Made by a program: the position numbers and the translations under genes. The notes under the pieces are model-generated. The model was not told the DNA's origin. It did no database searches and worked only from the letters and a program-made list of their open reading frames with translations. Positions 42,562-51,618 of a stretch of 64,000 nt of DNA are shown one piece after another. The first letter of the stretch is position 1. Each line of letters starts with the position of its first letter. Source of the DNA: an uncultured Eubacteriales bacterium (lineage in GTDB: Bacteria; Bacillota; Clostridia; Oscillospirales; CAG-382); NCBI GenBank assembly GCA_900548115.1, contig URJL01000005.1:1-64000 (forward strand). Reading direction: 5' to 3'.

Positions 42562-45053
42562 TATTGATCCGAATTTGCCAAAACCGCCGCGTAAACAAGC
42601 TTTGCCGCCTCGGCGCGGGTCACCGTATCGTCGGGACGGAAGGTAAGCGTTCCCTTATCGCCGTCGATGATCGAAAGTCCGTAGGCAATGGCAAGATAGC
42701 CGATATCCTCTTCTTTGATCAGCGGGTTATCGGAAAATTCGGTGCGGTAAATGCCGGAAATCTTTGCCGCGCGCGAAAGATTCATCGCGTCGATGATCTC
42801 CTTGACCGCCGTAAGGCGCGTCACGCTTTCGGTCTCGGGCGTTTTTTCGTTTCGCGAATAGCGATAATACAATCCCGCGCGGGAAAGCATCGTCGAAAAC
42901 TCCTCCGACGTGATCTTCTCATCGGGGCGGAAAGTGCTTTCGCGCGAAAGGATTCCGACACGCGCCAGCTTTTCGATGTAATCCTTTGCCCAGTGCGAAT
43001 CAATGTCGGTAAAGTCGCCCTGCGGAATTTCCTCGATCACGCTTCCGTTATACGTCACTTTTTTGCCCGTGAGCGCGCCGATATAAGTGCGGGGGTCTTT
43101 CGGCGAATAAACGGGGCGCGCCGTAACGGTGCGGGAATAGAGATCGGACGTGCCGTAGTAGAAATTGACGGCGGAAACGGGGTCGACGCCGTAATATTCG
43201 GCGCAAAGCGAAATAAGACCGTCAAAATCGGCGGCGGCAAGGTATTCGTTCACCTTCGCCTTATCCAGCTCCGGAGCCAGCTCGGAAACGATTTCTTCTG
43301 CCTTATTCGGACTCTTTTTAAGGCGCAGGATCAGATTTTTCAGCTTATCGCCGTCGCTCTTTTCGATCGTGCCGTAAAAGTATTCGGTATAATCCTCATA
43401 GTAAAGTTCGACGTCGGAAAGGTCGAAATACAAATCGAATGCCTTTTCTTCGGTGATCGCGTCGCGGGGCGACTCGAAAACAAGATCGTTCGTCCACGCC
43501 GTCGAGAAGCGTGAAATTTTTCCCGTAATGCCGTCGACCGTGCCGCAAATGTAATCGGCGTTGTAATCCAGTCCCTCGTTCACGCGGACAAAGCGATACC
43601 CGTATGCGCCGTAGGTGCGGTCGGTTACCGTGCCGTTTTCGTCGTAAGCCACAAAGATCGTGTTTTCGTCATACAGCTCCGAACGGCGGGTAAGATCAAA
43701 ATAATCGGTATTTTGCTTTGCAAAATCCGCAAGGACTTTTTCGCAGTCGCTCTCGCTGTATTGCTTCTTCGGAACGTCAAGCCCGTTCTTCTCGTAATAC
43801 CATGCGTCGTGCAGATCGGAATCAAAGCGAAGAACGCGTCCCGTTTTCGCGTCAACCGTGGCGCTTGCCGAAACATAATCGTAATAATCGGGGCTGTCCG
43901 CATCGCGCTCGGGCATGGTAAAACGGATATTCCACGTAAAGTTGTCGTCGCCTTCGTTCTGCGGCACATAATATCGGCTGTGCGAGAATCCGCGCGAAAG
44001 GCTCGCTTCGACAACGCTCAGGCGGATATCGAGGTACAAAGCGGGGTTATCGGTGATCTTCTTTATCGCTTCTTCCTTGGTTATAAGACCGGAAAGTTCC
44101 GAAAGCCCCGCCAGCTCCTCTTCGGTCAGGGTGTATTCGACCTCCGCTTCCGCCGCATCGGCTTTTGCCGTATCATTGGAAAACGACCCGCCCGAACCGC
44201 CGCCGACGGGACTCCACGAAGAACGGGTGGTATAAACCTCGCCCGTTACCGCGTCGATCGAAAGATTCGTTCCCGACGGGCGGTAAACGAGAACCGCTTT
44301 TTCCTCGACCGTGCCGTCGTCGTTGTAGGTGCGGTTGGTTGTGTACGAAAGCTCCATTTTCAGCGTTCCGCGAAGGATTTCCTTCGCCTTTTCCGCCGTT
44401 ATGGGGTTTTCGACGCTTCGAACGACGGTGTCGTAATTGTATGTAACGTCACATCTTGTGACCTCGCCCGTCAACGCGTCGACAGCAACATCGGCGCTCT
44501 GAAAAGGATCCGAAAGACCGTTTTCGGTACGCAAAAAGCTGAAAGAATAGGTCGGGCGCGATATTCCCGAAGCGTCGCTTGCCGACGATAAGGCAAAATG
44601 CGCGTCGGGCGCAAGGCGGGAAAGAAAGCTCTTTGCCGTTTCGATATATTCTTCCTTTGCCTTTTCGGGAAAAGCGAAGGGCTCGTCGCAGCGTGCGGAA
44701 TCGTAAAGGCTGTACGAAATAAGATTGCCCTTTTCGTCACACGAAACACGCACGCTTTTGTCTCCGTCGGGGCTGCTCCAGGTCAGCGACCACGAAGCGT
44801 CGGAATATGGGCTTCCTCCGGTATAATCCCAACGGAAGTCGGTGCATTCCGTCGGAACCGAAAGGCGGGGTTTTATAATCTTTATAACAGTCTCAAGCGC
44901 TTCGGTCGTCGGCTCGTCGTTTTTTTTCGATACGGGGTTTTCCGCGATCAAAAGCGTGTCGCGGCTCACATCGGTTGCCGATACACTCATCGGCACGGCG
45001 GAAAGACTTATAAGTCCCGCCATAAGACACAGGGCAAAGCGGTTCTTTTTCAT
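42561..45053 (-). CDS. Secreted YcdB/YcdC-type protein with C-terminal SLH domains
   Basis: The 830-residue protein has a signal peptide (MKKNRFALCLMAGLISLSAVPMSVSA) and three or more repeats of a PepSY-like module: DALTGEVTRCDV, DAVTGEVYTT, DAKTGRVLRFD and DGITGKISRFS, each preceded by a phrase such as EKAKEIL. Such modules occur in Bacillus YcdB/YcdC proteins. C-terminal S-layer homology domains (FTDIDSHWAKDYIEKLARVGILS at about 680-702; LAIAYGLSIIDGDKGTLTFRPDDTVTRAEAAKLV) would anchor it to the cell wall. Function unknown. No clear promoter lies between it and the rlmA terminator, so partial readthrough is possible. Confidence 0.85.
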   Translation of the reverse strand: MKKNRFALCLMAGLISLSAVPMSVSATDVSRDTLLIAENPVSKKNDEPTTEALETVIKIIKPRLSVPTECTDFRWDYTGGSPYSDASWSLTWSSPDGDKSVRVSCDEKGNLISYSLYDSARCDEPFAFPEKAKEEYIETAKSFLSRLAPDAHFALSSASDASGISRPTYSFSFLRTENGLSDPFQSADVAVDALTGEVTRCDVTYNYDTVVRSVENPITAEKAKEILRGTLKMELSYTTNRTYNDDGTVEEKAVLVYRPSGTNLSIDAVTGEVYTTRSSWSPVGGGSGGSFSNDTAKADAAEAEVEYTLTEEELAGLSELSGLITKEEAIKKITDNPALYLDIRLSVVEASLSRGFSHSRYYVPQNEGDDNFTWNIRFTMPERDADSPDYYDYVSASATVDAKTGRVLRFDSDLHDAWYYEKNGLDVPKKQYSESDCEKVLADFAKQNTDYFDLTRRSELYDENTIFVAYDENGTVTDRTYGAYGYRFVRVNEGLDYNADYICGTVDGITGKISRFSTAWTNDLVFESPRDAITEEKAFDLYFDLSDVELYYEDYTEYFYGTIEKSDGDKLKNLILRLKKSPNKAEEIVSELAPELDKAKVNEYLAAADFDGLISLCAEYYGVDPVSAVNFYYGTSDLYSRTVTARPVYSPKDPRTYIGALTGKKVTYNGSVIEEIPQGDFTDIDSHWAKDYIEKLARVGILSRESTFRPDEKITSEEFSTMLSRAGLYYRYSRNEKTPETESVTRLTAVKEIIDAMNLSRAAKISGIYRTEFSDNPLIKEEDIGYLAIAYGLSIIDGDKGTLTFRPDDTVTRAEAAKLVYAAVLANSDQ

Positions 45054-45103
45054 ATTGTCGTCTCCTTTATGGTATTGAATTTACTCTTACGTCCTTTAGG
45101 ACG

Positions 45104-45127
45104 AAAAAACAGGGAAAAAGTTCCCTG
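45104..45127 (-). terminator. Terminator of rlmA
   Basis: CAGGGAA / TTCCCTG 7-bp stem, loop CTTT and a run of six T on the minus strand, 70 bp after the rlmA stop. A small GTCCT/AGGAC hairpin follows. Confidence 0.8.
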
Positions 45128-45196
45128 TCTGACCGTATCGTAAACATTGTTTTATGACGCGAAACGACTTCGTTCGCTTCCGCCTCGCGAAGATCC

Positions 45197-46009
45197 TTAC
45201 GCTTTTCGATACACACCGATGCGAAAGGAAAGCTCGGTTTCGAGCCGCTCCAAGCCTTGCAGCTTCTCGCCGTCGCTTTTCGAGGTCTTCCAATAGTACG
45301 GCGTCATGGCGAAAAGGTCGCGGATGGCGCCGCCGTGTACGGTCACGGTATAATCGCACGTGATCTCGTCGATCTTTCGAAAGCCTTTATATTCGCGGTG
45401 CTTTTCGGGATTGTCGTAAGGGGTGTCGTAAAGCGCCTTTTTCAGCCCCGAAAGATGGCGCGGACCGGGTCCCGCGACGAAAAAGAAGCCGCCGTTTTTT
45501 AACACGCGCGCCGTTTCCTCCTCGGCGATCGGTGCGAAAACCGAAATTGCCGCGTCGGCGATTCCGTCAAACAGCGGGAGCGCAAAAAGACTGCACACGG
45601 CATAGCGGCAGGGGTTTTCCTTGCCCTTTTCACATTTTGCCGCCGTTTTCACGGCGTTTTTCGAAAGATCGACGCCGAAAAGCGACGCTTGCGGAAAGCT
45701 TTCCCGCAAAACGCGAAGATAGTATCCTTCCCCGCTTCCGCAGTCGATCAATACCGAAAGGGACGGAGTGTATTTTTGCACCGCTCCCGCCAGCGCGTCG
45801 GCAAAGGGACGGTAATAACCCTCGGAAAGAAAGCGGTGTCGGCTTTGCGACATTTCCTTGTCGTCGCCGCTCTCGCTTTTTCCGAGCGCAAGATTCAAAT
45901 ATCCTTCGCGCGAAAGGTCGAAGGTGTGGTTTTGCGGACAGCGAAAGCCGTTTTCGCAGAAAGCAAGCGTCCCGCCGCAGACGGGACAGCGATACGAAAG
46001 GAAAAACAT
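45197..46009 (-). CDS. rlmA: 23S rRNA (guanine-N1)-methyltransferase, RlmA type
   Basis: A 270-residue methyltransferase of the RlmA family, which methylates G745 or G748 in hairpin 35 of 23S rRNA. The zinc knuckle CPVCGGTLAFCENGFRCPQNH is at about 8-28. Family sequence FDLSREGYLNLAL follows, then the SAM motif LIDCGSGEGYYL near 88-99. The ATG at 46009 was chosen for GAGGAAAGG 5-9 nt upstream, and a longer frame has no site. Some family members (TlrB) confer resistance to tylosin-type macrolides; the sequence does not show which guanine is modified. Confidence 0.92.
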   Translation of the reverse strand: MFFLSYRCPVCGGTLAFCENGFRCPQNHTFDLSREGYLNLALGKSESGDDKEMSQSRHRFLSEGYYRPFADALAGAVQKYTPSLSVLIDCGSGEGYYLRVLRESFPQASLFGVDLSKNAVKTAAKCEKGKENPCRYAVCSLFALPLFDGIADAAISVFAPIAEEETARVLKNGGFFFVAGPGPRHLSGLKKALYDTPYDNPEKHREYKGFRKIDEITCDYTVTVHGGAIRDLFAMTPYYWKTSKSDGEKLQGLERLETELSFRIGVYRKA

Positions 46010-46061
46010 AAAAACCTTTCCTCGATTCAAAAGTGTCGGAGCATACAAAAAACCGCGCAAA

Positions 46062-46091
46062 GTATGAAAAGCAAACGCTTCGGGCATACTG
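46062..46091 (+). promoter_or_regulatory. Candidate sigma-G (forespore) promoter of the spoVAC-type gene
   Basis: GTATG (46062-46066), an 18-bp spacer and CATACTG (46085-46091) match the sigma-G pattern GYATR-N18-CATnMTA, apart from the last base. It lies 31 bp before the start codon. The location fits the known forespore expression of spoVA genes. Confidence 0.5.
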
Positions 46092-46121
46092 ATACGGGAA
46101 AAAATTTACGGAGGAAAAACC

Positions 46122-46577
46122 ATGGATAAACGATATTTTTCCGAGCGGGAGAAAAAAGAATTTCGCAAGTTTGCGGACGATCACGCCCCGAAGCGCAAGC
46201 TTTCGGTCGATCTGTGCCTTTCCTTTCTCGTCGGCGGAGCGATCTGCACGGCGGGTCAGGGACTTTTTGCGCTGTACAGCCGCTTTATCCCCGAAGAGGA
46301 CACGGTGCGCACGCTTGTCTCGGTGACGCTTATTTTTCTCTCCTGTTTGTTCACGGGAATCGGGCTTTACGATTCGCTTGCAAAGCACGCGGGCGCGGGA
46401 ACGCTCGTCCCGATAACGGGCTTTGCCAACGCTGTCTGCTCCCCCGCGATCGACTCGCGCGCGGAGGGGTTTATTCTCGGCGTCGCGTCGAAAATGTTCG
46501 TCATCGCAGGCCCCGTCATCGTGTACGGCTGTGCCGCGTCGGTGATCTACGGCATTGTTTATTATTTCGTCCGCTGA
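46122..46577 (+). CDS. spoVAC: Stage V sporulation protein AC-like (SpoVAC)
   Basis: A 151-residue membrane protein with three to four helices. The pattern LSFLVGGAICTAGQGLF at about 29-45, TGIGLYDSLAKHAGAGTLVPITGFANAVCSPAIDSRAEG at about 83-121, and GVASKMFVIAGPVIVYG at about 125-141 is strongly SpoVAC. SpoVAC belongs to the inner-membrane channel that moves dipicolinic acid in spores. spoVAD and spoVAE, normally adjacent, are absent here. The start follows GGAGGAAAAA and a sigma-G-like promoter. Confidence 0.92.
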   Translation: MDKRYFSEREKKEFRKFADDHAPKRKLSVDLCLSFLVGGAICTAGQGLFALYSRFIPEEDTVRTLVSVTLIFLSCLFTGIGLYDSLAKHAGAGTLVPITGFANAVCSPAIDSRAEGFILGVASKMFVIAGPVIVYGCAASVIYGIVYYFVR

Positions 46578-46599
46578 CTGCGGCTGATCGTCGGTACGG

Positions 46600-47220
46600 T
46601 CAGCCGATAAAATCGGAAAGCGATACCGAAAACTCGTCGCGGAAAAGGGTGTAGAGCGCCGCGGCGGGAAGTCCGACGACGTTGTCATAATCGCCGACGA
46701 TCTTCTCGACGAGCAGTGCACCTATGCCTTGGATTCCGTATGCGCCCGCCTTGTCGAGCGGCTCGCCGCTCCTTACGTAGGCGCGTATCTCCTCGTCGGA
46801 AAGCGTGCGAAAAAAGACCTCGGTCGCGACTGTGCGCGACACTTCTCTTCCGCGGTACAAGACCGTCACGCCCGTATGCACGGTGTGGCTTTTTCCCGAG
46901 AGCGTGTGAAGCATTTGCAAAGCGTCCTCTTCGTCGTGCGGCTTTCCGAGAAGTCTTCCGCCGCGCTCCACCATCGTGTCGGCGGCGAGAATCGGAATTT
47001 CCTTTCCCGCCGCTTTTCCATCAAAAAGGAGCTTTTCGGCTTCGCATTTTGAAAAGACCGCACGCGCCTTACGCCGGGACAGCGCCGCGACCGTCTCGGC
47101 GGGCGAGAGCAAAGCGGAAACGCTCTCGTCGGCATCGGCGGGCAGAACCGTAAACGATACGCCGATCCGACGCAATATTTCCGCCCGACGCGGCGAGGCG
47201 GAGGCGAGTAAAAGATACAT
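46600..47220 (-). CDS. maf: Maf/YhdE-type nucleotide pyrophosphatase
   Basis: The 206-residue protein hydrolyses non-canonical or free nucleoside triphosphates such as dTTP or UTP and can act on modified ones. It has the N-terminal LLLASASPRRAEILRRIG at about 3-20, AADTMV near 83 with the catalytic Asp, and GKPHDEEDA. The C-terminal motif DKAGAYGIQGIGALLVEKIVGDYDNVVGLP matches the family. The ATG at 47220 follows AAAGGAG; a longer frame was rejected. Last gene of the lepB operon. Confidence 0.95.
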   Translation of the reverse strand: MYLLLASASPRRAEILRRIGVSFTVLPADADESVSALLSPAETVAALSRRKARAVFSKCEAEKLLFDGKAAGKEIPILAADTMVERGGRLLGKPHDEEDALQMLHTLSGKSHTVHTGVTVLYRGREVSRTVATEVFFRTLSDEEIRAYVRSGEPLDKAGAYGIQGIGALLVEKIVGDYDNVVGLPAAALYTLFRDEFSVSLSDFIG

Positions 47221-47310
47221 GGCAGAAATCTCCTTTCGTGGGGTGAAAAAACGGCGGTTTGGGCGTTTTGCGCCACCCGCTCTCGACAGGCAGAGTCCGT
47301 ATTTCAAATT

Positions 47311-47565
47311 TTATTTGAGCAATTTTTTGCCCAATACATAGGTAAGCGTCACAAAAATGACCGTCGAAACGGTAATATCGATGCTCGCGCCGAGTGTCAG
47401 GCGCAAAACGCCGAGATCAAGATCGAAGGGCGACGCCGTGCCGAAGGTCAGACCGTAGGAAAGCCACGAAAGATACGGGTTTCCCGAACACAGCGACGCG
47501 ACGAGCGAGCCGATCACGATGCCCGCGCAAAACAGAAGTATATCCCGCCAAAAGCTTTTCGTCAT
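47311..47565 (-). CDS. DUF4321-family small membrane protein
   Basis: An 84-residue protein with two or three hydrophobic segments (FWRDILLFCAGIVIGSLVASL at about 5-25; LRLTLGASIDITVSTVIFVTLTYVLG at about 54-79). DUF4321 proteins of this length are found next to maf in many Clostridia, as here. The function is unknown. It lies 32 bp after the GH78 gene and 90 bp before maf. Confidence 0.8.
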   Translation of the reverse strand: MTKSFWRDILLFCAGIVIGSLVASLCSGNPYLSWLSYGLTFGTASPFDLDLGVLRLTLGASIDITVSTVIFVTLTYVLGKKLLK

Positions 47566-47597
47566 GGTATTCTCCTTCCGTTACAGTTTTACAATTA

Positions 47598-49754
47598 TCA
47601 TCGGATATTGCAGGTAAAAGCGGCGCTTCCGCACGCTTTTTTCCTTTCGCCGTCGGGAAGCAGAACCGTCGCTTCCGCTCCGTCGGGAAGCCCGACGCGA
47701 AGCGCAAAGCTTTCGCCCTCGACCGTCCAGTCGACCGAAACGATTCCGAAACGGGTCGGGACGGTGCCTTTGGCAAAGGTGAGCTCTCCGCACTGCGGCG
47801 CAACGGTAAGACCGTTTTCGTCGGTGCTCACGCCCAAAACCCGCGCGGCAAATTCATAAAGCGGCGCACAGCTCCACGCATGGCACTCGCTTCGCGGGGC
47901 CTTACTCGTGTCCTCGCACCACGTCGTGCAGTGATTTTCCAGCATGGGAAGCCATTTCGGCAAAACGTGCGAAAAGGCAAGATCGTACCGTCCGCATTTT
48001 TCGAGTGCGCGGAAAAGATAATAATTCATCGAGAAGGAGCAATCGGAAAGCGCGGGCGTAAAGAGCTTTTCGCAGGCTCTCTCGGCGTGTTTTCCCGTCA
48101 GAACCTCCGAGAGAATGCCCCAGACGACGGTGTGCGCCGAAAATCCGCCCGAAAAAGCGCCGTCGCGAAGCAGTCCTTCTTTTTCGTCATAGCAGCGGGA
48201 AAGAACCGTCTCGGAAAGCTCCTTTGCCCGCGCGGCATATTCCGCTCCGAGTCCGCCGCGTCCGACCTTTTCGCAAAGATATGCCGCCGCGCGCAGAGCG
48301 CAGATGTAATAAAGATTATAAAGTGTGACTGCGTCGTTTCGTTCGACGGGCGGCACACCGAGCTTCCAGCCCTCGACCCAGTCGGCAAAATCCCAATAGG
48401 CAGAACGTCCGATAAGTCCGTCGCGGCGGATTTCGCCGTCAAAATACGAAAAGATTTTATCCGCCGTCGAAAGGTGCGAAAGCACCGTCTCGCGGTCGCC
48501 CGAGCGGTCGAAGTATTCCCGCAGAAGGAAAACCCAGAAGAAAGAAAAGCCGGGAATTATCTGATGATAGGTCGCGGGATAATTCGCACACAAAAGCCCC
48601 TCGGGAATCTGCGATGCCGCAAGCTCGTCGATACATTTTCGAACGGGACGGAGATCGTGCGAAAGGCACATGAGAACGCTTGCCTCGATCGCCGTGTCCA
48701 TAATGTATTGCTGCTGTTCGTAATACGGGCAGTCAACGAAGATCTCGTGAAGACAGCAAAGAAGCGTATGCGCACTGACCGCATACATTTGATTGTAATG
48801 CTCGTCCGAGCAGGAAAAAGTGCCGTCAAGGCTCAGGGGATAATGACACGTTTCAAAGAAAAAGTCGGAAAAGTCCATGTCGGGCCCGTCCCACTCAATT
48901 CGGATATAGCGGAAGGAACGGAACCAAAAGCTGTGAAATTCGGCTTTGCCGTCGACCAAAACCGTATCGTACCCGCCCGAAAGCGTGCCGCTTATATCGT
49001 CGCGGCGGTGCTTGCCGTCGGGAAATTCATAACATTCGGCATAGATCAATTTAAATTTTCCCTTTCCCGAAAGACGCACGGATACCTTCGCGGTCTCATA
49101 CCGTCCCGCATCCAGCTCCGCAAAGCCTTCGCCGCGCCGAACGACGGTAAAGGGCTTTTTTTCCTCGGGCACGATCGGCGGGGTGGGACGCGCAAAAAGA
49201 TACGGATCTTCCCAAAATCCGTACCCCGTTCCCCTTTCCGTTCCGAAAGTTCGCTCGGGCATCTGCACCGTGACGGCAAGCTCGGTCACGGGAGCGGTCG
49301 TATCGACCCTTTCCCACGGGGCGATAAAGCCGATCGACGGGTGGGTGTAAACAAGGTCGTGCCCGCCGTAAAACAGGATCTTCCAATCCTTATCGCCCTC
49401 GAGACGAAAATCTTCTCCCGCCGCTTCAAACAAAAGCTTCGGCAAAAAGCTCCGCTGTACCGTCGAAAACTCGAGCGCCCGTCCGAAGGCGGTAAGCCCC
49501 ATGTGCAGAATGCGGACGCAAAAAGCGCTTTCGCCGACGGGGAGCGTCACGGTATAGGTATCGTAAAAGCCGTGATCGGGAATCGTTCGGCACGGTCCTT
49601 CGCCGACATACTTGCCGTTCAGCGTGAGTATGTAGCGTGTCATGGCAAAAATCCGAACCGTAACGGTCGTTTCCTTTTCGACCGAAAAAGTGCGGGTAAA
49701 ATCGTATATTCCCTTATCATGCGGGATTCTTTCGGGGGTGATATAATGCGGCAT
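47598..49754 (-). CDS. GH78 alpha-L-rhamnosidase, cytoplasmic
   Basis: A 718-residue glycoside hydrolase. N-terminal beta-sandwich regions (about 15-300) include RYILTLNGKYVGEGPCR and WFRSFRYIRIEWDG. The (alpha/alpha)6 catalytic barrel at about 310-640 has the family sequence VDCPYYEQQQYIMDTAIEASV, in which the Asp and Glu correspond to the GH78 acid residues, and ECHAWSCAPLYEF. A C-terminal beta-domain follows (VAPQCGELTFAKGTVPTRFG). It has no signal peptide, so rhamnosides must be imported first. It sits between rbgA and a DUF4321 gene, 12 bp after rbgA, in what is otherwise a housekeeping operon. Confidence 0.9.
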   Translation of the reverse strand: MPHYITPERIPHDKGIYDFTRTFSVEKETTVTVRIFAMTRYILTLNGKYVGEGPCRTIPDHGFYDTYTVTLPVGESAFCVRILHMGLTAFGRALEFSTVQRSFLPKLLFEAAGEDFRLEGDKDWKILFYGGHDLVYTHPSIGFIAPWERVDTTAPVTELAVTVQMPERTFGTERGTGYGFWEDPYLFARPTPPIVPEEKKPFTVVRRGEGFAELDAGRYETAKVSVRLSGKGKFKLIYAECYEFPDGKHRRDDISGTLSGGYDTVLVDGKAEFHSFWFRSFRYIRIEWDGPDMDFSDFFFETCHYPLSLDGTFSCSDEHYNQMYAVSAHTLLCCLHEIFVDCPYYEQQQYIMDTAIEASVLMCLSHDLRPVRKCIDELAASQIPEGLLCANYPATYHQIIPGFSFFWVFLLREYFDRSGDRETVLSHLSTADKIFSYFDGEIRRDGLIGRSAYWDFADWVEGWKLGVPPVERNDAVTLYNLYYICALRAAAYLCEKVGRGGLGAEYAARAKELSETVLSRCYDEKEGLLRDGAFSGGFSAHTVVWGILSEVLTGKHAERACEKLFTPALSDCSFSMNYYLFRALEKCGRYDLAFSHVLPKWLPMLENHCTTWCEDTSKAPRSECHAWSCAPLYEFAARVLGVSTDENGLTVAPQCGELTFAKGTVPTRFGIVSVDWTVEGESFALRVGLPDGAEATVLLPDGERKKACGSAAFTCNIR

Positions 49755-49766
49755 AAGAAAACTCCT

Positions 49767-50729
49767 TTATTTTTCTATCATTTGCTTTTGGGCGGCGGGC
49801 GGAAATTCCAGCGTCATCCGACCGATCTTGGCGGCGCGGAATTCGTCGAGCAGCATGACGGCGGTGCGGGAAAAGTCCACCTCGCCCCCCGCGATGAGAA
49901 ATCCGCGGCGTCTGCCGATCAGCTCAAACACCTCGTGCGGCGCGGCGTCGTCGATCTCTTCGCGCGTCATCTTATAGCGCTCGCACAGTTCGTCGGGATA
50001 CAGCTTGCAAAGGGTCTTGCAAAGCGAAACGGCAATTTCCTCGCGGTCCAGAATCTCGTCGCGGATCGCCCCCGTAAAGGCAAGACGCAGACCCGTCCGC
50101 TCATCCTCGAACTTCGGCCACAAAATGCCGGGGGTGTCGAGAAGCTCGATGCTGTTTTTGATCGTCACCCATTTGTTTTCCCGCGTCACGCCGGGTCTGT
50201 CCTCGGCTTTGACGCGCTTTTCGCCCGAAAGCTTGTTGACAAGGGTCGATTTGCCCGCGTTGGTAATGCCGATGATCAGCGCGCGCGGCATTCGCCCGAT
50301 CATGCCCTTTTGCTCGAAGCGCGAAAGCTTGTCCTTTAATATCTCCCGCACAAAAGGAACAATTTCCGAAATGCCCTGCCCCGTGATACAGTCGGTGAAA
50401 ATGACGTTTTGCCCGATGCTTTCGTAATATTTTTTCCAGCGGGCGCTCACCTCGGGATCGGCAAGCGACGATTTGTTCATCAGAAGAAGCGACGGCTTTC
50501 CGTTCAATATCTCGCTTATTTGCGGGTTGCGGCTCGATATCGGGATTCTTGCGTCGCAAAGCTCGATAGCGATATCCACCAGCGAAAGCTGTTCGGTGAT
50601 CTCCCGACGGGCTTTCGCCATATGACCGGGAAACCATTGGATCACCTTGCCCACCTCACGCGGCGGTTTTCCCTCGACGGCGGGGCGATTTTTTTTCTTT
50701 TTGGGGCGATACGGTTTATAATTTGCCAT
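49767..50729 (-). CDS. rbgA: Ribosome biogenesis GTPase RbgA (YlqF)
   Basis: A 320-residue circularly permuted GTPase essential for 50S assembly in Bacillus. The motif order is G4 (LMNKSSLAD at about 84-92), G1 (GITNAGKSTLVNKL at about 153-166) and G3 (LLDTPGILWP). The N-terminal segment WFPGHMAKARREI is the family signature, and an ANTAR-like RNA-binding C-terminal domain follows. The basic head KPYRPKKKKNRP is an N-terminal extension. It lies 19 bp after the gene of unknown function upstream. Confidence 0.95.
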   Translation of the reverse strand: MANYKPYRPKKKKNRPAVEGKPPREVGKVIQWFPGHMAKARREITEQLSLVDIAIELCDARIPISSRNPQISEILNGKPSLLLMNKSSLADPEVSARWKKYYESIGQNVIFTDCITGQGISEIVPFVREILKDKLSRFEQKGMIGRMPRALIIGITNAGKSTLVNKLSGEKRVKAEDRPGVTRENKWVTIKNSIELLDTPGILWPKFEDERTGLRLAFTGAIRDEILDREEIAVSLCKTLCKLYPDELCERYKMTREEIDDAAPHEVFELIGRRRGFLIAGGEVDFSRTAVMLLDEFRAAKIGRMTLEFPPAAQKQMIEK

Positions 50730-50748
50730 AATACTCCTTTTTCGGTTT

Positions 50749-51591
50749 TCAGTTCACAAGAATTTTTCCGTCAAGACCGACTATATAGCAATCGGGCAGT
50801 TTTTCCTTGATGTGCGCAAGCGCCGCCGGATCGTTTTCGATCTTTCGTCCGACAAAAACGCCCTCGATGAGCGACGCGGGCAGTCCGAACATGATCGCCG
50901 CTTCGCGGTCGGTATCCTGCGCCGTGGGATGAAAACGAAGCTCGAGAAATTTCGGGTAATACCGATAATCCAAAAAAGGCTCAAGAGTCTCCGGGGAAAA
51001 ATCGGTGTTCCATATATCGGCGCGGCGCATTTCGCGCGCTTCTTCGGAATCGATGCCGAGAATGAACGCGATCTGTCGTTTTTCGGAAACGAGACCGGGG
51101 AGAAACGACACTTCCTTCGTCTTTTCGCCCCAATACATCCAGATGCTCTCGTCGTTATTGATCTTTTCGGTAAATTCGTCGAATTTTCGATACGGGATCA
51201 TTTCGCTCCGACGCTCCGCTTCGGGCCCCCGCCCGACGGTGTAGGTGATTGTAAAGCCGCTGTATTTGTAAATGTAATCGGAAAGGGCGATGTCCTTTTC
51301 AAATTTCCACATGCCCACTCCGTTTTTGATCTTGTTTTCGCGCGACGTGTCGGTAAAATCGATGGCGACAAAGCCGTTTTCGACAGTGAAATCGAACTCC
51401 GAAAGCCCACCGAAAATGCCGTGCATCAAATTGTCGCGGTGTAAAATCAGGTCCTCTCCGACTTCGACCTTGCGCTTTTTCACGGGAGGGCAGGAGTAAA
51501 AAAGTTCCAGCTGGCGCAAAAGCACCCGCCGCGCTTCTCCCCCGAAGTGCTCTTCGATCACGGATCGGTAATATTCTTTGTTATATGTCAT
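50749..51591 (-). CDS. Conserved-looking protein of unknown function
   Basis: A 280-residue soluble protein I cannot assign. It has no signal peptide or membrane segment. Charged and aromatic stretches alternate (ITYTVGRGPEAERR; WMYWGEKTKEVSFLPG), and the middle suggests a beta-rich fold. The end is LPDCYIVGLDGKILVN. It lies between lepB and rbgA (27 and 19 bp gaps), so it is translated in the same operon. No catalytic or binding motif is visible to me. Confidence 0.6.
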   Translation of the reverse strand: MTYNKEYYRSVIEEHFGGEARRVLLRQLELFYSCPPVKKRKVEVGEDLILHRDNLMHGIFGGLSEFDFTVENGFVAIDFTDTSRENKIKNGVGMWKFEKDIALSDYIYKYSGFTITYTVGRGPEAERRSEMIPYRKFDEFTEKINNDESIWMYWGEKTKEVSFLPGLVSEKRQIAFILGIDSEEAREMRRADIWNTDFSPETLEPFLDYRYYPKFLELRFHPTAQDTDREAAIMFGLPASLIEGVFVGRKIENDPAALAHIKEKLPDCYIVGLDGKILVN

Positions 51592-51618
51592 GCCTTTTCT
51601 TCCGGTTTTATCAATGTC

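Noticed and set aside
46600..47307. A longer Maf start at 47307.
   Set aside because: Family alignment begins at the ATG at 47220, with AAAGGAG upstream; the earlier start adds unrelated sequence.
47394..50339. A 981-codon open frame on the + strand antisense to the GH78, DUF4321 and maf genes.
   Set aside because: It is antisense to well-supported genes, has no family resemblance, and long antisense frames arise from high-GC codon bias.
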